Source: Dallia pectoralis (taxonomy: Eukaryota > Chordata > Actinopteri > Esociformes > Umbridae). Taken from it: a DNA stretch of 64,000 nucleotides. The stretch's first letter is position 1; every line of letters begins with the position of its first letter. Below, in pieces: positions 21,464 to 34,134 of this stretch. The stretch lies in the NCBI GenBank assembly GCA_029465975.1, contig CM055740.1, positions 9,480,234 through 9,544,233 on the forward strand, given 5' to 3'. Under the pieces are notes generated by a model. It was given only the letters and a program-made list of their open reading frames with translations, was not told where the DNA came from and made no database searches. Both the position numbers and the translations under genes were made by a program.

Positions 21464-22986
21464 TAGGGGTGGGCGATATGGGAAAAATATCATATCACGA
21501 TTTTTTCAGGAAAAATCTCGATTCACGATTTTATCACGATTCTTTTTCATGTTGCTTTTTAAGACTATTTTGCTAATTGCTGAGCTGCAATACAAGCAAA
21601 TTATATCTCCATTTAAAAAATATAGCGTTACAAGGTAACAAAACATAAGGGAAAAAAGTGTTAAAGTAGCATATTTTAATCACGTGTATATTTAATGGAA
21701 GTGCAATGGTGCAAAGAAGCACCTTCATTCTCATCCGCAGCTTCACCATCCATTCACTGTGTAACCTGCCATCCATCTACAGCATCAGATGATCTACTGT
21801 GTTATCATCCTGAATTAAATGAATTGTGAATTATGCAGTAAAACATTTTACTAAAATAGTATGTAGCCTATTTATTGTCTTATGTAGCCATACAATACAA
21901 AATTAAAACCATGATTTTAAAATGCACAGGCTATGATATTTAAATTTCTAAAGACCGAATAAATGAAAATCCATCAAACTGTATGTCCTATTTTGATGTA
22001 ATAAATGCTAAAACATTTTAGATCACAAGCGACGCGCAATCAAATGATTTGCGCATGATTGGCCGTATATATTGCAACACAGACTGTTGAAATAAAAACA
22101 TTAGGCTACAGTGTATAATTTGATCATTTACATTTGTAAAATGTATTATAGTAATTACAGCCCAGTAACTAAGGCACTATAGACAATGAAACACGTATTT
22201 TACAACACAGTTTGTATATTGGTCACCGTCGGGTATATTCTGCTGTTACCCGGTAGATACATTAATCAATTTCGTTTTATATTTTCGTTCTGTTTATTTA
22301 GTAAAACATATATTTCTTTATAAACGTACCTCTTTTTTCTAGTTCATTCAAATTCAACCAAGCCAATCTATGTATATCTCGCAGCTTTTGTCTGCCTGAG
22401 CAGGACACCCATACCAACCGGTTGCACTGCGCACAGTGTTCATTAGTGATGTTATGAGTGCACATGAGACAGCAGTGCTTAATCCGTTACATATATCCAG
22501 TTTCATATAGATCGGACCAAAACGCGTCCATTTTCATGTAGACTAGACCAAAACGTGTCCAGTTTTAAATAGACCAGACCAAAACGGATCCAGTTTCATA
22601 TAGACCAGACCAAAACGGATCCAATATAGATCGGACCAAAACGAGATCAGACCAAAACGCATCCAGTTTCTGAAAACGGGACAAGGTAAAATGCACGTAT
22701 TTAGGAAAAGTCATGGAAGAACGAGGCTGTAGCTTTTCAACATTATATATTTATTTTAATTACTAACTGCAACGCCCGCGGGCATGGGCTGTTGGCGCTT
22801 CTAGTGTTAACACGCTGACATCTAGCGCACCGCGCATTGCATGTTGATACGTAGCTGAAAAAACGCCATAGATCTGCATCTAATTGAACGTGCACTGGAG
22901 CGCGATTCTACGATTTTTCCGAAAAAGTGAATCGTGGAGACATTTTAATAGTCCACGATTAAATATCGTCATATCGCACACCCCTA
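21464..22986. mobile_element. Non-autonomous or decayed hAT element, about 1.52 kb
   Basis: The left end TAGGGGTGGGCGATATG is matched by the reverse complement of the right end, TAGGGGTGTGCGATATG. A perfect 8-bp target duplication CTTAGAGG lies at 21456-21463 and 22987-22994. Subterminal TCACGATT and AATCGTG motifs occur at both ends. No transposase frame survives, so it is a deletion derivative or an unrelated filler between hAT ends. Confidence 0.9.
22495..22680. repeat. About 30-bp degenerate tandem repeat inside the hAT element
   Basis: Five to six units around ATAGACCAGACCAAAACGGA with TCCAGTTTC spacers. Imperfect subterminal repeats are common in hAT elements. Confidence 0.8.
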
Positions 22987-23424
22987 CTTAGAGGCAGAAC
23001 GTGAAGCCCAATGCAACATAATAAAATCAATCATTGAAATCAATTACGCGGGATAAAAGCACTGATTATTCTGCTGAGACGGAGAAAGCGCATTTATCCA
23101 CAGAATAAATGTCTGTCAGATCAAGACCGTTTCACTTTAGCCACACCGGATCTTGTAATGGCAACAATACATTTTGATTGGATGAGATGAGATCCACGAA
23201 CACTGAAACAAAGCTAGAAATGTCAATAAGGCTTGTTTGCCGTGTGGTTAGGGAAACCTTTTGAATATGAAGTTAGAATATTGTGCTGTGCTTTACATTT
23301 TTGGACTTCAATTCGTGGCAGTTATCTCCAAAGCCCCTGGCAACCAGGGTTAGGATACATCAAATCGTGAACTCCCTGAAATACCAGGTCTGGTTGTCTC
23401 TGCTAGGAAACTAAAACTGTGCGG

Positions 23425-23902
23425 TCATTACATCATGCAGCAGGACAATGACACTAAACATATGTCCAAATCAACACCCACTGAACTTGCTACTAAATAA
23501 AGCTTCTGCCATGGACATCTCAGTCCACTGACCTATACTGCATTGAAGAACTGTGGGATGAGATAAAAGGGTGTCTGCATAAGAGAGGACCAAGGACCCT
23601 GGATGATCTGGAGAGATTCTGTGAAGAGGAAGAGTCTCAGATTCCATATGATCTGAAGTCTCCAACCATATTAGATGTTACAGGATAAGACCCAGTGCTG
23701 TTTTATTGGCAAAGGGAGGTTTTACATAGTTTATGCATGGGTCATTATAAATGCGGGCCACAAGGTCTTGTTAAAATAACTATTTCTTGATGACAGATTG
23801 ATTTATCTCAGAATAAATTTACTCTAAGGTTGGATGTTTTTATAATCCTTTTTTTACTCATCTTTAGTACGGGTGCCATTCATTGTGGAAGACACTGTAC
23901 AT
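23425..23902 (+). pseudogene. Tc1/mariner transposase 3' remnant
   Basis: CAGCAGGACAATGACACTAA encodes the Tc1 block QQDND-x-KH. It is followed out of frame by a degraded CLHKRGPRTLDDLERFCEEE-like helix, a TTTATCTCAGAATAAATTTA tail, and a terminus resembling GGGTGCCATTCATTGTGGAAGACACTGTA at 23873-23901, a typical fish Tc1 end. Stops and frameshifts throughout; the 5' end is missing. Confidence 0.75.
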
Positions 23903-23904
23903 GC

Positions 23905-25429
23905 ACTAACAAACAAATTAAACTATCATACTCCCATCAGAAACCAAAAAATGTTTTCGCACCAATGTTAGTAAGAAACAAAAACATGCAGTTCATTCTC
24001 AAATAATTGTCAAGGATTAAGGTCTCTACCCATATTTCCATGCAATAAGAATTGCTTGAGAGATAGATAAGACAGACAATGCTACCTGCCTGAGTTTGGT
24101 ATGCAGTCGTTTTAAAAGTGGTCTAAACATTGTACATTTATTGATTTTTTTAAATCAAGCATTATTTCATGGTCAAGCAAGTTGATGGCGGTGGAGCTAA
24201 TTCAAACCTGTACTGCTCCAGCAGAACATGTGAATATGGGGACGCAGCTGCTTCGAGAGAATTATTGTCAGCCTGTTCCTTCTCTCCTCTTAATTCCAAT
24301 TTGAAAGTATGGCCTTGCATCATCGTAAAAGTCTCATATCTCTGTTAAATCAATCAGGGAAATACTGCCCAGCACCTGGGTGAATAGAGAAAGTATTCAC
24401 CCACCGAAAACCAACGGGGTTTGCAGGCGCGGACCACAGGGATCGTTAAAGACATTGTATCCGTTACAAAGCCCAATAAAAACCTAACATGGGAACTCAG
24501 CTCAGGTGCTCCTTTTCTGCCTGATACAATAGGTTAACCACAGACACAATCAGAGCACACACACATCTATCTGGGTCAGGTGGAGTCAAGTACAGTACAT
24601 TGGACTTGTGTTGTTGACATGGGTGCAGTGGACAACCACACGACATAATAGCACAAGAGTAGGGCAGATCTTCCAAGTTAAGGGGTTGATTGATAGCATA
24701 CATGACAGTTCGGACAAAAATGTATAATGTCATACTGATTGATCAAGGTTCAGGACCTCCAATTGGTTCTGGGTGGCCAGGAATATCAGTAGGGTTCCTC
24801 ATGTCCGGAATGAGCAAGTCCATAACATGTTACACGTTTGACGTGGATTCCCATAACTATCTGGGTCCATTTTGACATTCCTAGCTTTGTGTAACATTTA
24901 ACATAAAAAAGATGGTCTCGATGGTCTTAAATACTAGACATAAGTATACACTGACTGTACCAAAAGAAGGCAACGTCGATGTCATGATGATATACATGTT
25001 CAGTCCCGTAAATAACTATTATTGTAACCTTGTGTTAACCAGTCAATAAAAAATATTCGTTCAGGCTATATCGTAAAAAATATTTAAAACGCCAAAGTTA
25101 TTCTCTGTAACATGACATTAAATGTAGAATAACACATTTACCAGTATATAATATGATAACATCTAATTTACTTGCGTCCTGTAAAGCGTACAGCATTGAT
25201 AACACAGATAAATAATATACATGTGTGTTGTCATGTCAACAGAGCAAACCAATTCTGCAACTTAGTTTGAACAACGATAATATTTTAAACCAAATGTACG
25301 TCAAGATAAAAAAAATATTCAGGAAACGGTGAGGGCATCTATGTAAATGGCTGGTTTATTAAGAAAATAAATAAATAAGAAATGTCCAAGCGTAACATTC
25401 CGAAACGTGCCAAATCGTCGCCTACTTAC
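23905..25429. other. Presumed intron 1, distal part
   Basis: AT-rich sequence without recognisable exon or repeat up to the candidate first-exon donor. Confidence 0.4.
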
Positions 25430-25690
25430 CTAACGTTATAGGAGCTCAGAAAATGGACACTTAAAAGATCCACGAATGCACAACTCCTCTTGGCTTTGGT
25501 CCATATGTTTATAAAAATATATATCCGTATATCCGGGAGATATAATCCATAGCGATTAGTAGGGTCGTTTCTTCATTGCGTCGGGTAATGTACGTTAAAT
25601 ATATAGGCTAAATATTGTTCGGGCACATTTTGCTATTCAACGGAGAGAGGCGCAACTTGAAAACGACGCAGGGAGCGGGCGAGCGCAAAA
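25430..25690 (-). promoter_or_regulatory. Candidate non-coding first exon and core promoter of mical3
   Basis: A near-consensus 5' splice site on the minus strand, CGTTAG/GTAAGTAGG, ends an exon at 25430. Upstream the sequence turns CpG-richer (GCAGGGAGCGGGCGAGCGCA reading plus at 25666-25685), with a TATATATTTAA at about 25597-25607. A CRE-like TGACGTC lies near 25952. This fits a 5'UTR exon spliced to the 9390 acceptor across about 16 kb. The transcription start is not determinable from sequence. Confidence 0.45.
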
Positions 25691-25699
25691 CCAAGTCGT

Positions 25700-26855
25700 A
25701 GAGGGGAGGACGTAAACATCAACAATAACAAAAACATTTTAGAGCTTTCGAAAACAAGTTATTTTACCAAAGATGACAACCACATGAATTAAAAGACCCT
25801 CTATAAAACGAGGTTGACCGTAGCAAAGAAAATGCGTGGCATTGCGTGCTATAACTCTGAATGTTAGAGGAACTGCAACGACAAAACCCCCCTAAAAGTT
25901 TTGAAGTGAGCACGTTTTAGCTCAGTTTAATCCGATTGGTTTCTTCAAACGTGACGTCGGACTTGGAGGCGGGACATAGACGGAAACATCGATTTCGGAT
26001 GTCTTGTGTTTTCTCCTGTTAAATATTGTTGTCTTGTCTGTTCTATGGCATATTGCGATATTGCCCTACCATGCCAAGTATAGTTGTCTTGCGATGCAAT
26101 TGCGTGTGTGTCTGTTACAGTTGTATGTAGGGGTAATCTAACATGAAAAGTCTGTGCTCTACTAAATTATTATGTCATGTTGTTGTATAGTCGAAGTGAC
26201 ATAGGGCACGCAGAGTTTAGCAAGCTGTGTGAAGCATAAGAACTGCTATGGTTGTTTAACCTAAAACTCTAGTTGGAAAAAGGCTGAACAATGCAAAGCC
26301 TCTCATTAAACCAAGATTGCAGTTTAAGAAAATGCTAGGTTTCCCAGTTGATCATTTTCATTTGGCCCGACGTCACACGGAGGCCCCAAACAACAATACC
26401 TTTCAGACAAAAATAAATAGTGTCACTGTTGAGAATCGACGAAAATAGAATCCGTTTTCAATAATCGTATCCTGCCAGAACAGATCAGAGGCCTCTATGT
26501 GATCAGAGATACATTAGCCTATAAGAGCATCAAACAATAGGTCATCAGATGCCTCATCTACATAAACGTGCTGCAACTGGTTTTACGAAAAGGTCAATGA
26601 CATTAATAGAGATGGCTAGCTCTTCATAAAAAATCAACATAAAAGTTATGTTGCTAGTATACGAATGTCCATGAGGAACAGATGGTTATAGAACACAGTG
26701 ACAGGTTCAAACAGTGACTGGCTGAGATAAAAACCCAGATAAAACACTCAGAAATAGAACAATATCTTTTCTACTTGAGTGTTCGGGGGGATTGTGTGCA
26801 GCTGTGTGTCCCCAAAAACCTAAGGGCTTCGTTAGGTTGGCCGGAGGCGGCCCTG
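25700..26855. other. Upstream flank of candidate mical3 promoter
   Basis: No gene recognised on either strand. Confidence 0.4.
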
Positions 26856-26861
26856 TCGCAC

Positions 26862-27108
26862 ACAAACACACACCACACACACGAACAAACACACAACAGA
26901 TACACACCACATACACACACCACATAACACCACACACACAAACAAACACACACCAGATACACACCACATACAAACAAACACACACCACATACACACACAA
27001 ACACACACCACATACACACACAAACACACACCACATACACACCACATATACACACACACCACATACACACAAACACACCCCACATGCACACATACACACC
27101 CACTCAAT
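26862..27108. repeat. CA-rich compound repeat (CACACCACATACACACAAA)
   Basis: Irregular mixture of CACACCACATACACA and CAAACACAC units. Apparent frames on both strands are low-complexity artefacts. Confidence 0.95.
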
Positions 27109-27282
27109 CACCTTTCTAGACATTTGGACTCACGGTTCTAGAAAGGCTATCCTAACATTTGAGGCGGCAATATAGCCAGCAAAACCAATGTTTGCTGGTT
27201 CTAATCCCCAGAGTGAAAATGTGCAGTTGTCCCGGGGTTGAGCCATCCAAAGGAATGCACTCTCTTTACATTTATTGTCTGG

Positions 27283-30200
27283 TACAGTTTGTGTTGTGTA
27301 ACACTGTTTGTGTTGTGTGATACTGTTTGTGTTGCGTGATACTGTTTGTGTTGTGTGATACTGTTTGTGTTGTGTGATACTGTTTGTGTTGTCTGATACT
27401 GTTTGTGTTGTCTTATACTGACTGTGTTGTCTGATACAGTTTGTGTTGTGTGATACAGTTTTTGTTGTCTGATACAGTTTGTGTTGTCTGATACTGTTTG
27501 TGTTGTCTGATACAGTTTGTGTTGTCTGATACTGTTTGTGTTGTCTGATACTGTTTATGTTGTCTTATACTGTTTGTGTTGTCTGGTACTGTTTATGTTG
27601 TCTAATACTGTTTGTGTTGTCTGATACTGTTTATGTTGTCTAATACTGTTTGTGTTGTCTGATACTGTTTATGTTGTCTAATACTGTTTGTGTTGTCTGA
27701 TACTGTTTGTGTTGTCTGATACAGTTTGTGTTGTCTGATACTGTTTGTGTTGTCTGATACTGTTTGTGTTGTCTGATACTGTTTGTGTTGTCTGATACTG
27801 TTTGTGTTGTCTGATACTGTTTGTGTTGTCTGATACTGTTTATGTTGTCTGATACTGTTTGTGTTGTCTGATACTGTTTGTGTTGTCTGATACTGTTTGT
27901 GTTGTCTGATACTGTTTGTGTTGTCTGATACTGTTTGTGTTGTCTGATACTGTTTATGTTGTCTGATACTGTTTGTGTTGTCTGATACTGTTTGTGTTGT
28001 CTGATACTGTTTGTGTTGTCTGATACTGTTTGTGTTGTCTGATACTGTTTATGTTGTCTAATACTGTTTATGTTTTCTAATACAGTTTGTGTTGTCTGAT
28101 ACTGTTTGTGTTGTCTGGTACTGTTTATGTTGTCTAATACTGTTTGTGTTGTCTGATACTGTTTATGTTGTCTAATACTGTTTGTGTTGTCTGATACTGT
28201 TTATGTTGTCTAATACTGTTTGTGTTGTCTGATACTGTTTGTGTTGTCTGATACAGTTTGTGTTGTCTGATACTGTTTGTGTTGTCTGATACTGTTTGTG
28301 TTGTCTGATACTGTTTGTGTTGTCTGATACTGTTTGTGTTGTCTGATACTGTTTGTGTTGTCTGATACTGTTTATGTTGTCTGATACTGTTTGTGTTGTC
28401 TGATACTGTTTGTGTTGTCTGATACTGTTTGTGTTGTCTGATACTGTTTGTGTTGTCTGATACTGTTTGTGTTGTCTGATACTGTTTATGTTGTCTGATA
28501 CTGTTTGTGTTGTCTGATACTGTTTGTGTTGTCTGATACTGTTTGTGTTGTCTGATACTGTTTGTGTTGTCTGATACTGTTTATGTTGTCTAATACTGTT
28601 TATGTTTTCTAATACAGTTTGTGTTGTCTGATACTGTTTGTGTTGTCTGATACTGTTTATGTTGTCTAATACTGTTTATGTTTTCTAATACAGTTTGTGT
28701 TGTCTGATACTGTTTATGTTGTCTAATACTGTTTGTGTTGTCTGATACTGTTTGTGTTGTCTAATACTGTTTGTTTGTCTGTTGTCTGATGCTGTCTAAT
28801 ACTGTTTGTGTTGTCTGATACTGTTTGTGTTGTCTGATACTGTTTATGTTGTCTGATACTGTTTATGCTGTCTAATACTGTTTGTGTTGTCTGATACTGT
28901 TTGTGTTGTCTGATACTGTTTATGTTGTCTAATACTGTTTATGTTTTCTAATACTGTTTGTGTTGTCTGGTACTGTTTATGTTGTCTAATACTGTTTGTG
29001 TTGTCTGATACTGTTTGTGTTGTCTAATACTGTTTGTGTTGTCTGGTACTGTTTATGTTGTCTAATACTGTTTGTGTTGTCTGATACTGTTTGTGTTGTC
29101 TAATACTGTTTGTGTTGTCTGATACTGTTTATGTTTTCTAATACTGTTTGTGTTGTCTGATACTGTTTGTGTTGTCTGATACTGTTTGTGTTGTCTAATA
29201 CTGTTTGTGTTGTCTGATACTGTTTATGTTTTCTAATACTGTTTGTGTTGTCTGATACTGTTTATGTTTTCTAATACTGTTTGTGTTGTCTGATACTGTT
29301 TATGTTTTCTAATACTGTTTGTGTTGTCTGATACTGTTTATGTTGTCTTATACTGTTTGTGTTGTCTGGTACTGTTTATGTTGTCTAATACTGTTTGTGT
29401 TGTCTGATACTGTTTATGTTGTCTAATACTGTTTGTGTTGTCTGATACTGTTTATGTTGTCTAATACTGTTTGTGTTGTCTGATACTGTTTGTGTTGTCT
29501 GATACTGTTTGTGTTGTCTGATACTGTTTGTGTTGTCTGATACTGTTTGTGTTGTCTGATACTGTTTGTGTTGTCTGATACTGTTTGTGTTGTCTGATAC
29601 TGTTTGTGTTGTCTGATACTGTTTATGTTGTCTGATACTGTTTGTGTTGTCTGATACTGTTTGTGTTGTCTGATACTGTTTATGTTGTCTTATACTGTTT
29701 GTGTTGTCTGGTACTGTTTATGTTGTCTAATACTGTTTGTGATGTCTGATACTGTTTATGTTGTCTGATACTGTTTATGTTGTCTAATACTGTTTGTGTT
29801 GTCTGATACTGTTTGTGTTGTCTGGTACTGTTTATGTTGTCTAATACTGTTTGTGTTTTCTAATACAGTTTGTGTTGTCTGATACTGTTTAGTTTTTGTT
29901 GTCTGATACTGTTTGTGTTGTCTAATACTGTTTGTGATGTCTGATACTGTTTATGTTGTCTGATACTGTTTATGTTGTCTAATACTGTTTGTGTTGTCTG
30001 ATACTGTTTGTGTTGTCTGATACTGTTTGTGTTGTCTGATACTGTTTATGTTGTCTAATACTGTTTATGTTTTCTAATACAGTTTGTGTTGTCTGATACT
30101 GTTTATGTTGTCTAATACTGTTTTTGTTGTCTGATACTGTTTGTGTTGTCTAATACTGTTTGTGATGTCTGATACTGTTTATGTTGTCTGATACTGTTTA

Positions 30201-32036
30201 TGTTGTCTAATACTGTTTGTGTTGTCTGATACTGTTTGTGTTGTCTGGTACTGTTTATGTTGTCTAATACTGTTTGTGTTGTCTAATACTGTTTATGTTG
30301 TCTAATACTGTTTGTGTTGTCTAATACTGTTTATGTTGTCTAATACTGTTTATGTTGTCTAATACTGTTTATGTTTTCTAATACAGTTTGTGTTGTCTGA
30401 TACTGTTTATGTTGTCTAATACTGTTTGTGTTGTCTGATACTGTTTGTGTTGTCTAATACTGTTTGTGTTGTCTGATACTGTTTATGTTGTCTGATACTG
30501 TTTATGCTGTCTAATACTGTTTGTGTTGTCTGATACTGTTTGTGTTGTCTGATACTGTTTATGTTGTCTAATACTGTTTATGTTTTCTAATACTGTTTGT
30601 GTTGTCTGGTACTGTTTATGTTGTCTAATACTGTTTGTGTTGTCTGATACTGTTTGTGTTGTCTGGTACTGTTTATGTTGTCTAATACTGTTTGTGTTGT
30701 CTGATACTGTTTGTGTTGTCTAATACTGTTTGTGTTGTCTGGTACTGTTTATGTTGTCTAATACTGTTTGTGTTGTCTGATACTGTTTGTGTTGTCTAAT
30801 ACTGTTTGTGTTGTCTGATACTGTTTATGTTTTCTAATACTGTTTGTGTTGTCTGATACTGTTTGTGTTGTCTGATACTGTTTGTGTTGTCTAATACTGT
30901 TTGTGTTGTCTGATACTGTTTATGTTTTCTAATACTGTTTGTGTTGTCTGATACTGTTTATGTTTTCTAATACTGTTTGTGTTGTCTGATACTGTTTATG
31001 TTTTCTAATACTGTTTGTGTTGTCTGATACTGTTTATGTTGTCTTATACTGTTTGTGTTGTCTGGTACTGTTTATGTTGTCTAATACTGTTTGTGTTGTC
31101 TGATACTGTTTATGTTGTCTAATACTGTTTGTGTTGTCTGATACTGTTTATGTTGTCTAATACTGTTTGTGTTGTCTGATACTGTTTGTGTTGTCTGATA
31201 CTGTTTGTGTTGTCTGATACTGTTTGTGTTGTCTGATACTGTTTGTGTTGTCTGATACTGTTTGTGTTGTCTGATACTGTTTGTGTTGTCTGATACTGTT
31301 TGTGTTGTCTGGTACTGTTTATGTTGTCTGATACTGTTTGTGTTGTCTGATACTGTTTGTGTTGTCTGATACTGTTTGTGTTGTCTGATACTGTTTGTGT
31401 TGTCTGATACTGTTTATGTTGTCTAATACTGTTTATGTTTTCTAATACAGTTTGTGTTGTCTGATACTGTTTATGTTGTCTAATACTGTTTTTGTTGTCT
31501 GATACTGTTTGTGTTGTCTAATACTGTTTGTGATGTCTGATACTGTTTATGTTGTCTGATACTGTTTATGTTGTCTAATACTGTTTGTGTTGTCTGATAC
31601 TGTTTGTGTTGTCTGGTACTGTTTATGTTGTCTAATACTGTTTGTGTTGTCTAATACTGTTTATGTTGTCTAATACTGTTTGTGTTGTCTAATACTGTTT
31701 ATGTTGTCTAATACTGTTTATGTTGTCTAATACTGTTTGTGTTGTCTGGTACTGTTTGTGTTGTCTGATACTGTTTATGTTGTCTGATACTGTTTGTGTT
31801 GTCTGGTACTGTTTGTGTTGTCTGGTACTGTTTGTGTTGTCTAATACTGTTTGTGTTGTGTGATACTGTTTATGTTGTCTAATACTGTTTTGGTTGTCTG
31901 ATACTGTTTATGTTGTCTAATACTGTTTGTGTTGTCTAATACTGTTTGTGTTGTCTGATACTGTTTGTGTTGTCTAATACTGTTTGTGTTGTCTGATACT
32001 GTTTATGTTGTCTAATACTGTTTGTGTTGTGTGAGT
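27283..32036. repeat. 4.75-kb satellite-like array of 19-bp units, about 250 copies
   Basis: Consensus CTGTTTGTGTTGTCTGATA with recurrent variants (TTTATG for TTTGTG, CTAATA or CTGGTA for CTGATA, TTTTCT for TTGTCT, ACAG for ACTG). Variant patterns repeat at exact multiples of the unit: 532 bp (28 units; 27583 and 28115) and 1368 bp (72 units; 30121 and 31489). A 1639-bp offset (28861 and 30500) is explained by a 5-bp insertion near 29888. This shows block duplication inside the array. Confidence 0.97.
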
Positions 32037-32039
32037 ATA

Positions 32040-33836
32040 ACAATTCTATAGCTGTCATGGGGTTATATCCATCCAGACTGTCCTTTGATTCTCCTTTCTC
32101 CTATCTTCTCCTTTCCAACACTGTTCAATCTGTGAACATAATAGCTTAACGATTAAAAAAGCAGCGGCATTGCCCCGCGCCCTAAAACACCTGGAAGTAA
32201 ATATACGTGTTAAGCAGAAATGTTGGCCCCAGGGTATAAATTATGAAAACTATGAAGTGACAGGAAAGACAGATGGGATCAGGTTTAGCCAACAGAAGGC
32301 AGTCACTGTACCTCCTTACACACAAACTCACACACCGACTGTTCAGTGAAAATAGTAGCCAGGCCAGATAAGTACGACCATTACTGTTTTATCATTCCCC
32401 TTTACCACACAGTGGATTAAGGTCTTGTGTAACAGTTCCATGTAAAGTCAAGTAATCCCATAACATTAGTTGCCATTTACAAAGCTATGATAATTCCACA
32501 CAAGGGCAAAACCTGTTTTATAAAAATACATGGTCAAATGAATAAAAGACCTGTGCTGCAATTCTCTAGTATGTGTGGATTGCATTTTTGCCCTGGAATA
32601 ACAAAAATAAATGTAGTTAATAAAATTGTTATGTCAACTGTGTATGAAACCAGCCTACGGCAGCTTTTGTATTGGCTGCGTAGTAATACCTTTCAAATTG
32701 CTCCTCTCAGGCATCTTAAGTTAAATCAAATATCACCATGACCAAGAGACCTTCACAGTTAAATGACTCACCGACACATGTGCTTCTACCTACAGTATCT
32801 GTGCAGGATGACGTCAACCAATCAGACCAAACCTGCACTTGACATCAACAGCTGGACTTCCCATAGTGAAATATAATACGACACATTGTCTCTCCATGGT
32901 CACGTGGATGCTCCACATTCGGGTCTTCCTGTCGGAACAGGTTGCCCTAGTTGTAATTGCAGGGGTCTGGGTTTGCTAATTAAACAAACCACATGGGGGC
33001 TTTTGGATGTCAACTGACTCCAATCGACTCGAGGGGAAAAGACCTCTCTAAATAAAGAGATAATAAAATACAGCTAATTGAAACAAGAAGTTTCAAAGCC
33101 GTTAAATGTTAAAGAGAGATCCACCCGGAACTCTCTCGTCTACATTAAACGCTGCCTAATTGCACGTACTCGTATTGTTTTACAACACCAATTATCTTTG
33201 ACAAAATATCTGTCCATTCAGACGCTGAGTGCTTGGGATGTATCCATGTCTCCTGCAGACAAAAGACTCACCTCTGCTAAACAGCCCTACACGCATTCCA
33301 CACATAACAAAGGAAACATGCATGATGTCATCCCTGAAATCTTTAAAGACATCCATTATATCTGCCTGACATCTACATGCATGATTGGTGATGGGCACAT
33401 CATGTCGCACATACGGCAAATCTGAGTCGTGTCCTAGATGTATCAGAGGATGGCGTCAGTACTCACAGAGGGTTGAGACGCAGCAGCTGAAGGGCTAAGG
33501 TGTTTCCTCTGTCTGGGGTTGGTTCTCTGTCTCTCACTGTCTCTCACTCCTCCTTCTCACCACAGCGAGATGCTGCCTGGACCAGTGTATGTTGTCATGG
33601 CAACCTGAGAGGGGGAGTCTCACGTGGTCTAATTGTCAAGCTCGAGGATTGGCTAAACACGGGTAAAGGGAGCCCCACCTCTTTGTGGTGACATCACACG
33701 CCCGGTGACTCACAAAGGGAGGGCACCCGGGCTTCCTGTATGGGCGCACAATGGGAAGTTCTAGGGAGGGGTGGGGTAGGGTAACCAGAGCTAATGCACA
33801 GATAGAACAGGGAGGACCTCACTGGCAGATCTGACT
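32040..33836. other. Intergenic unique sequence
   Basis: No supportable exon or mobile element. Open frames up to 115 codons have no recognisable motif. Confidence 0.4.
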
Positions 33837-33837
33837 G

Positions 33838-34091
33838 TCTGTCCATCAGTCCGTCTGTATGTCTGTATGTCTGTATGTCTGTATGTCTGTACGTCTGTAC
33901 GTCTGTATGTATGTCTGTATGTCTGTATGTCTGTATGTCTGTATGTCTGTACGTCTGTACGTCTGTATGTCCGTCTGTCCGTCTGTCCGTCTGTCCGTCT
34001 GTCCGTCTGTATGTCTGTCTGTCTGTATGTATGTATGTCTGTATGTATGTATGTATGTATGTATGTATGTATGTATGTATGTATGTCTGAA

Positions 34092-34130
<39 letters not shown>

Positions 34131-34131
34131 A
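33838..34131. repeat. GTCT/GTAT tetranucleotide repeat
   Basis: Interleaved GTCT, GTAT, GTCC and GTAC tetramers; pure GTAT at about 34027-34085 and pure GTCT at 34097-34130. All six-frame translations across it are artefacts. Confidence 0.97.
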
Positions 34132-34134
34132 TTG

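Noticed and set aside
27165..27260. Second tRNA-derived SINE (GGTTCTAATCCCC resembles a B box)
   Set aside because: No matching A box and no recognisable tail; too weak to call.
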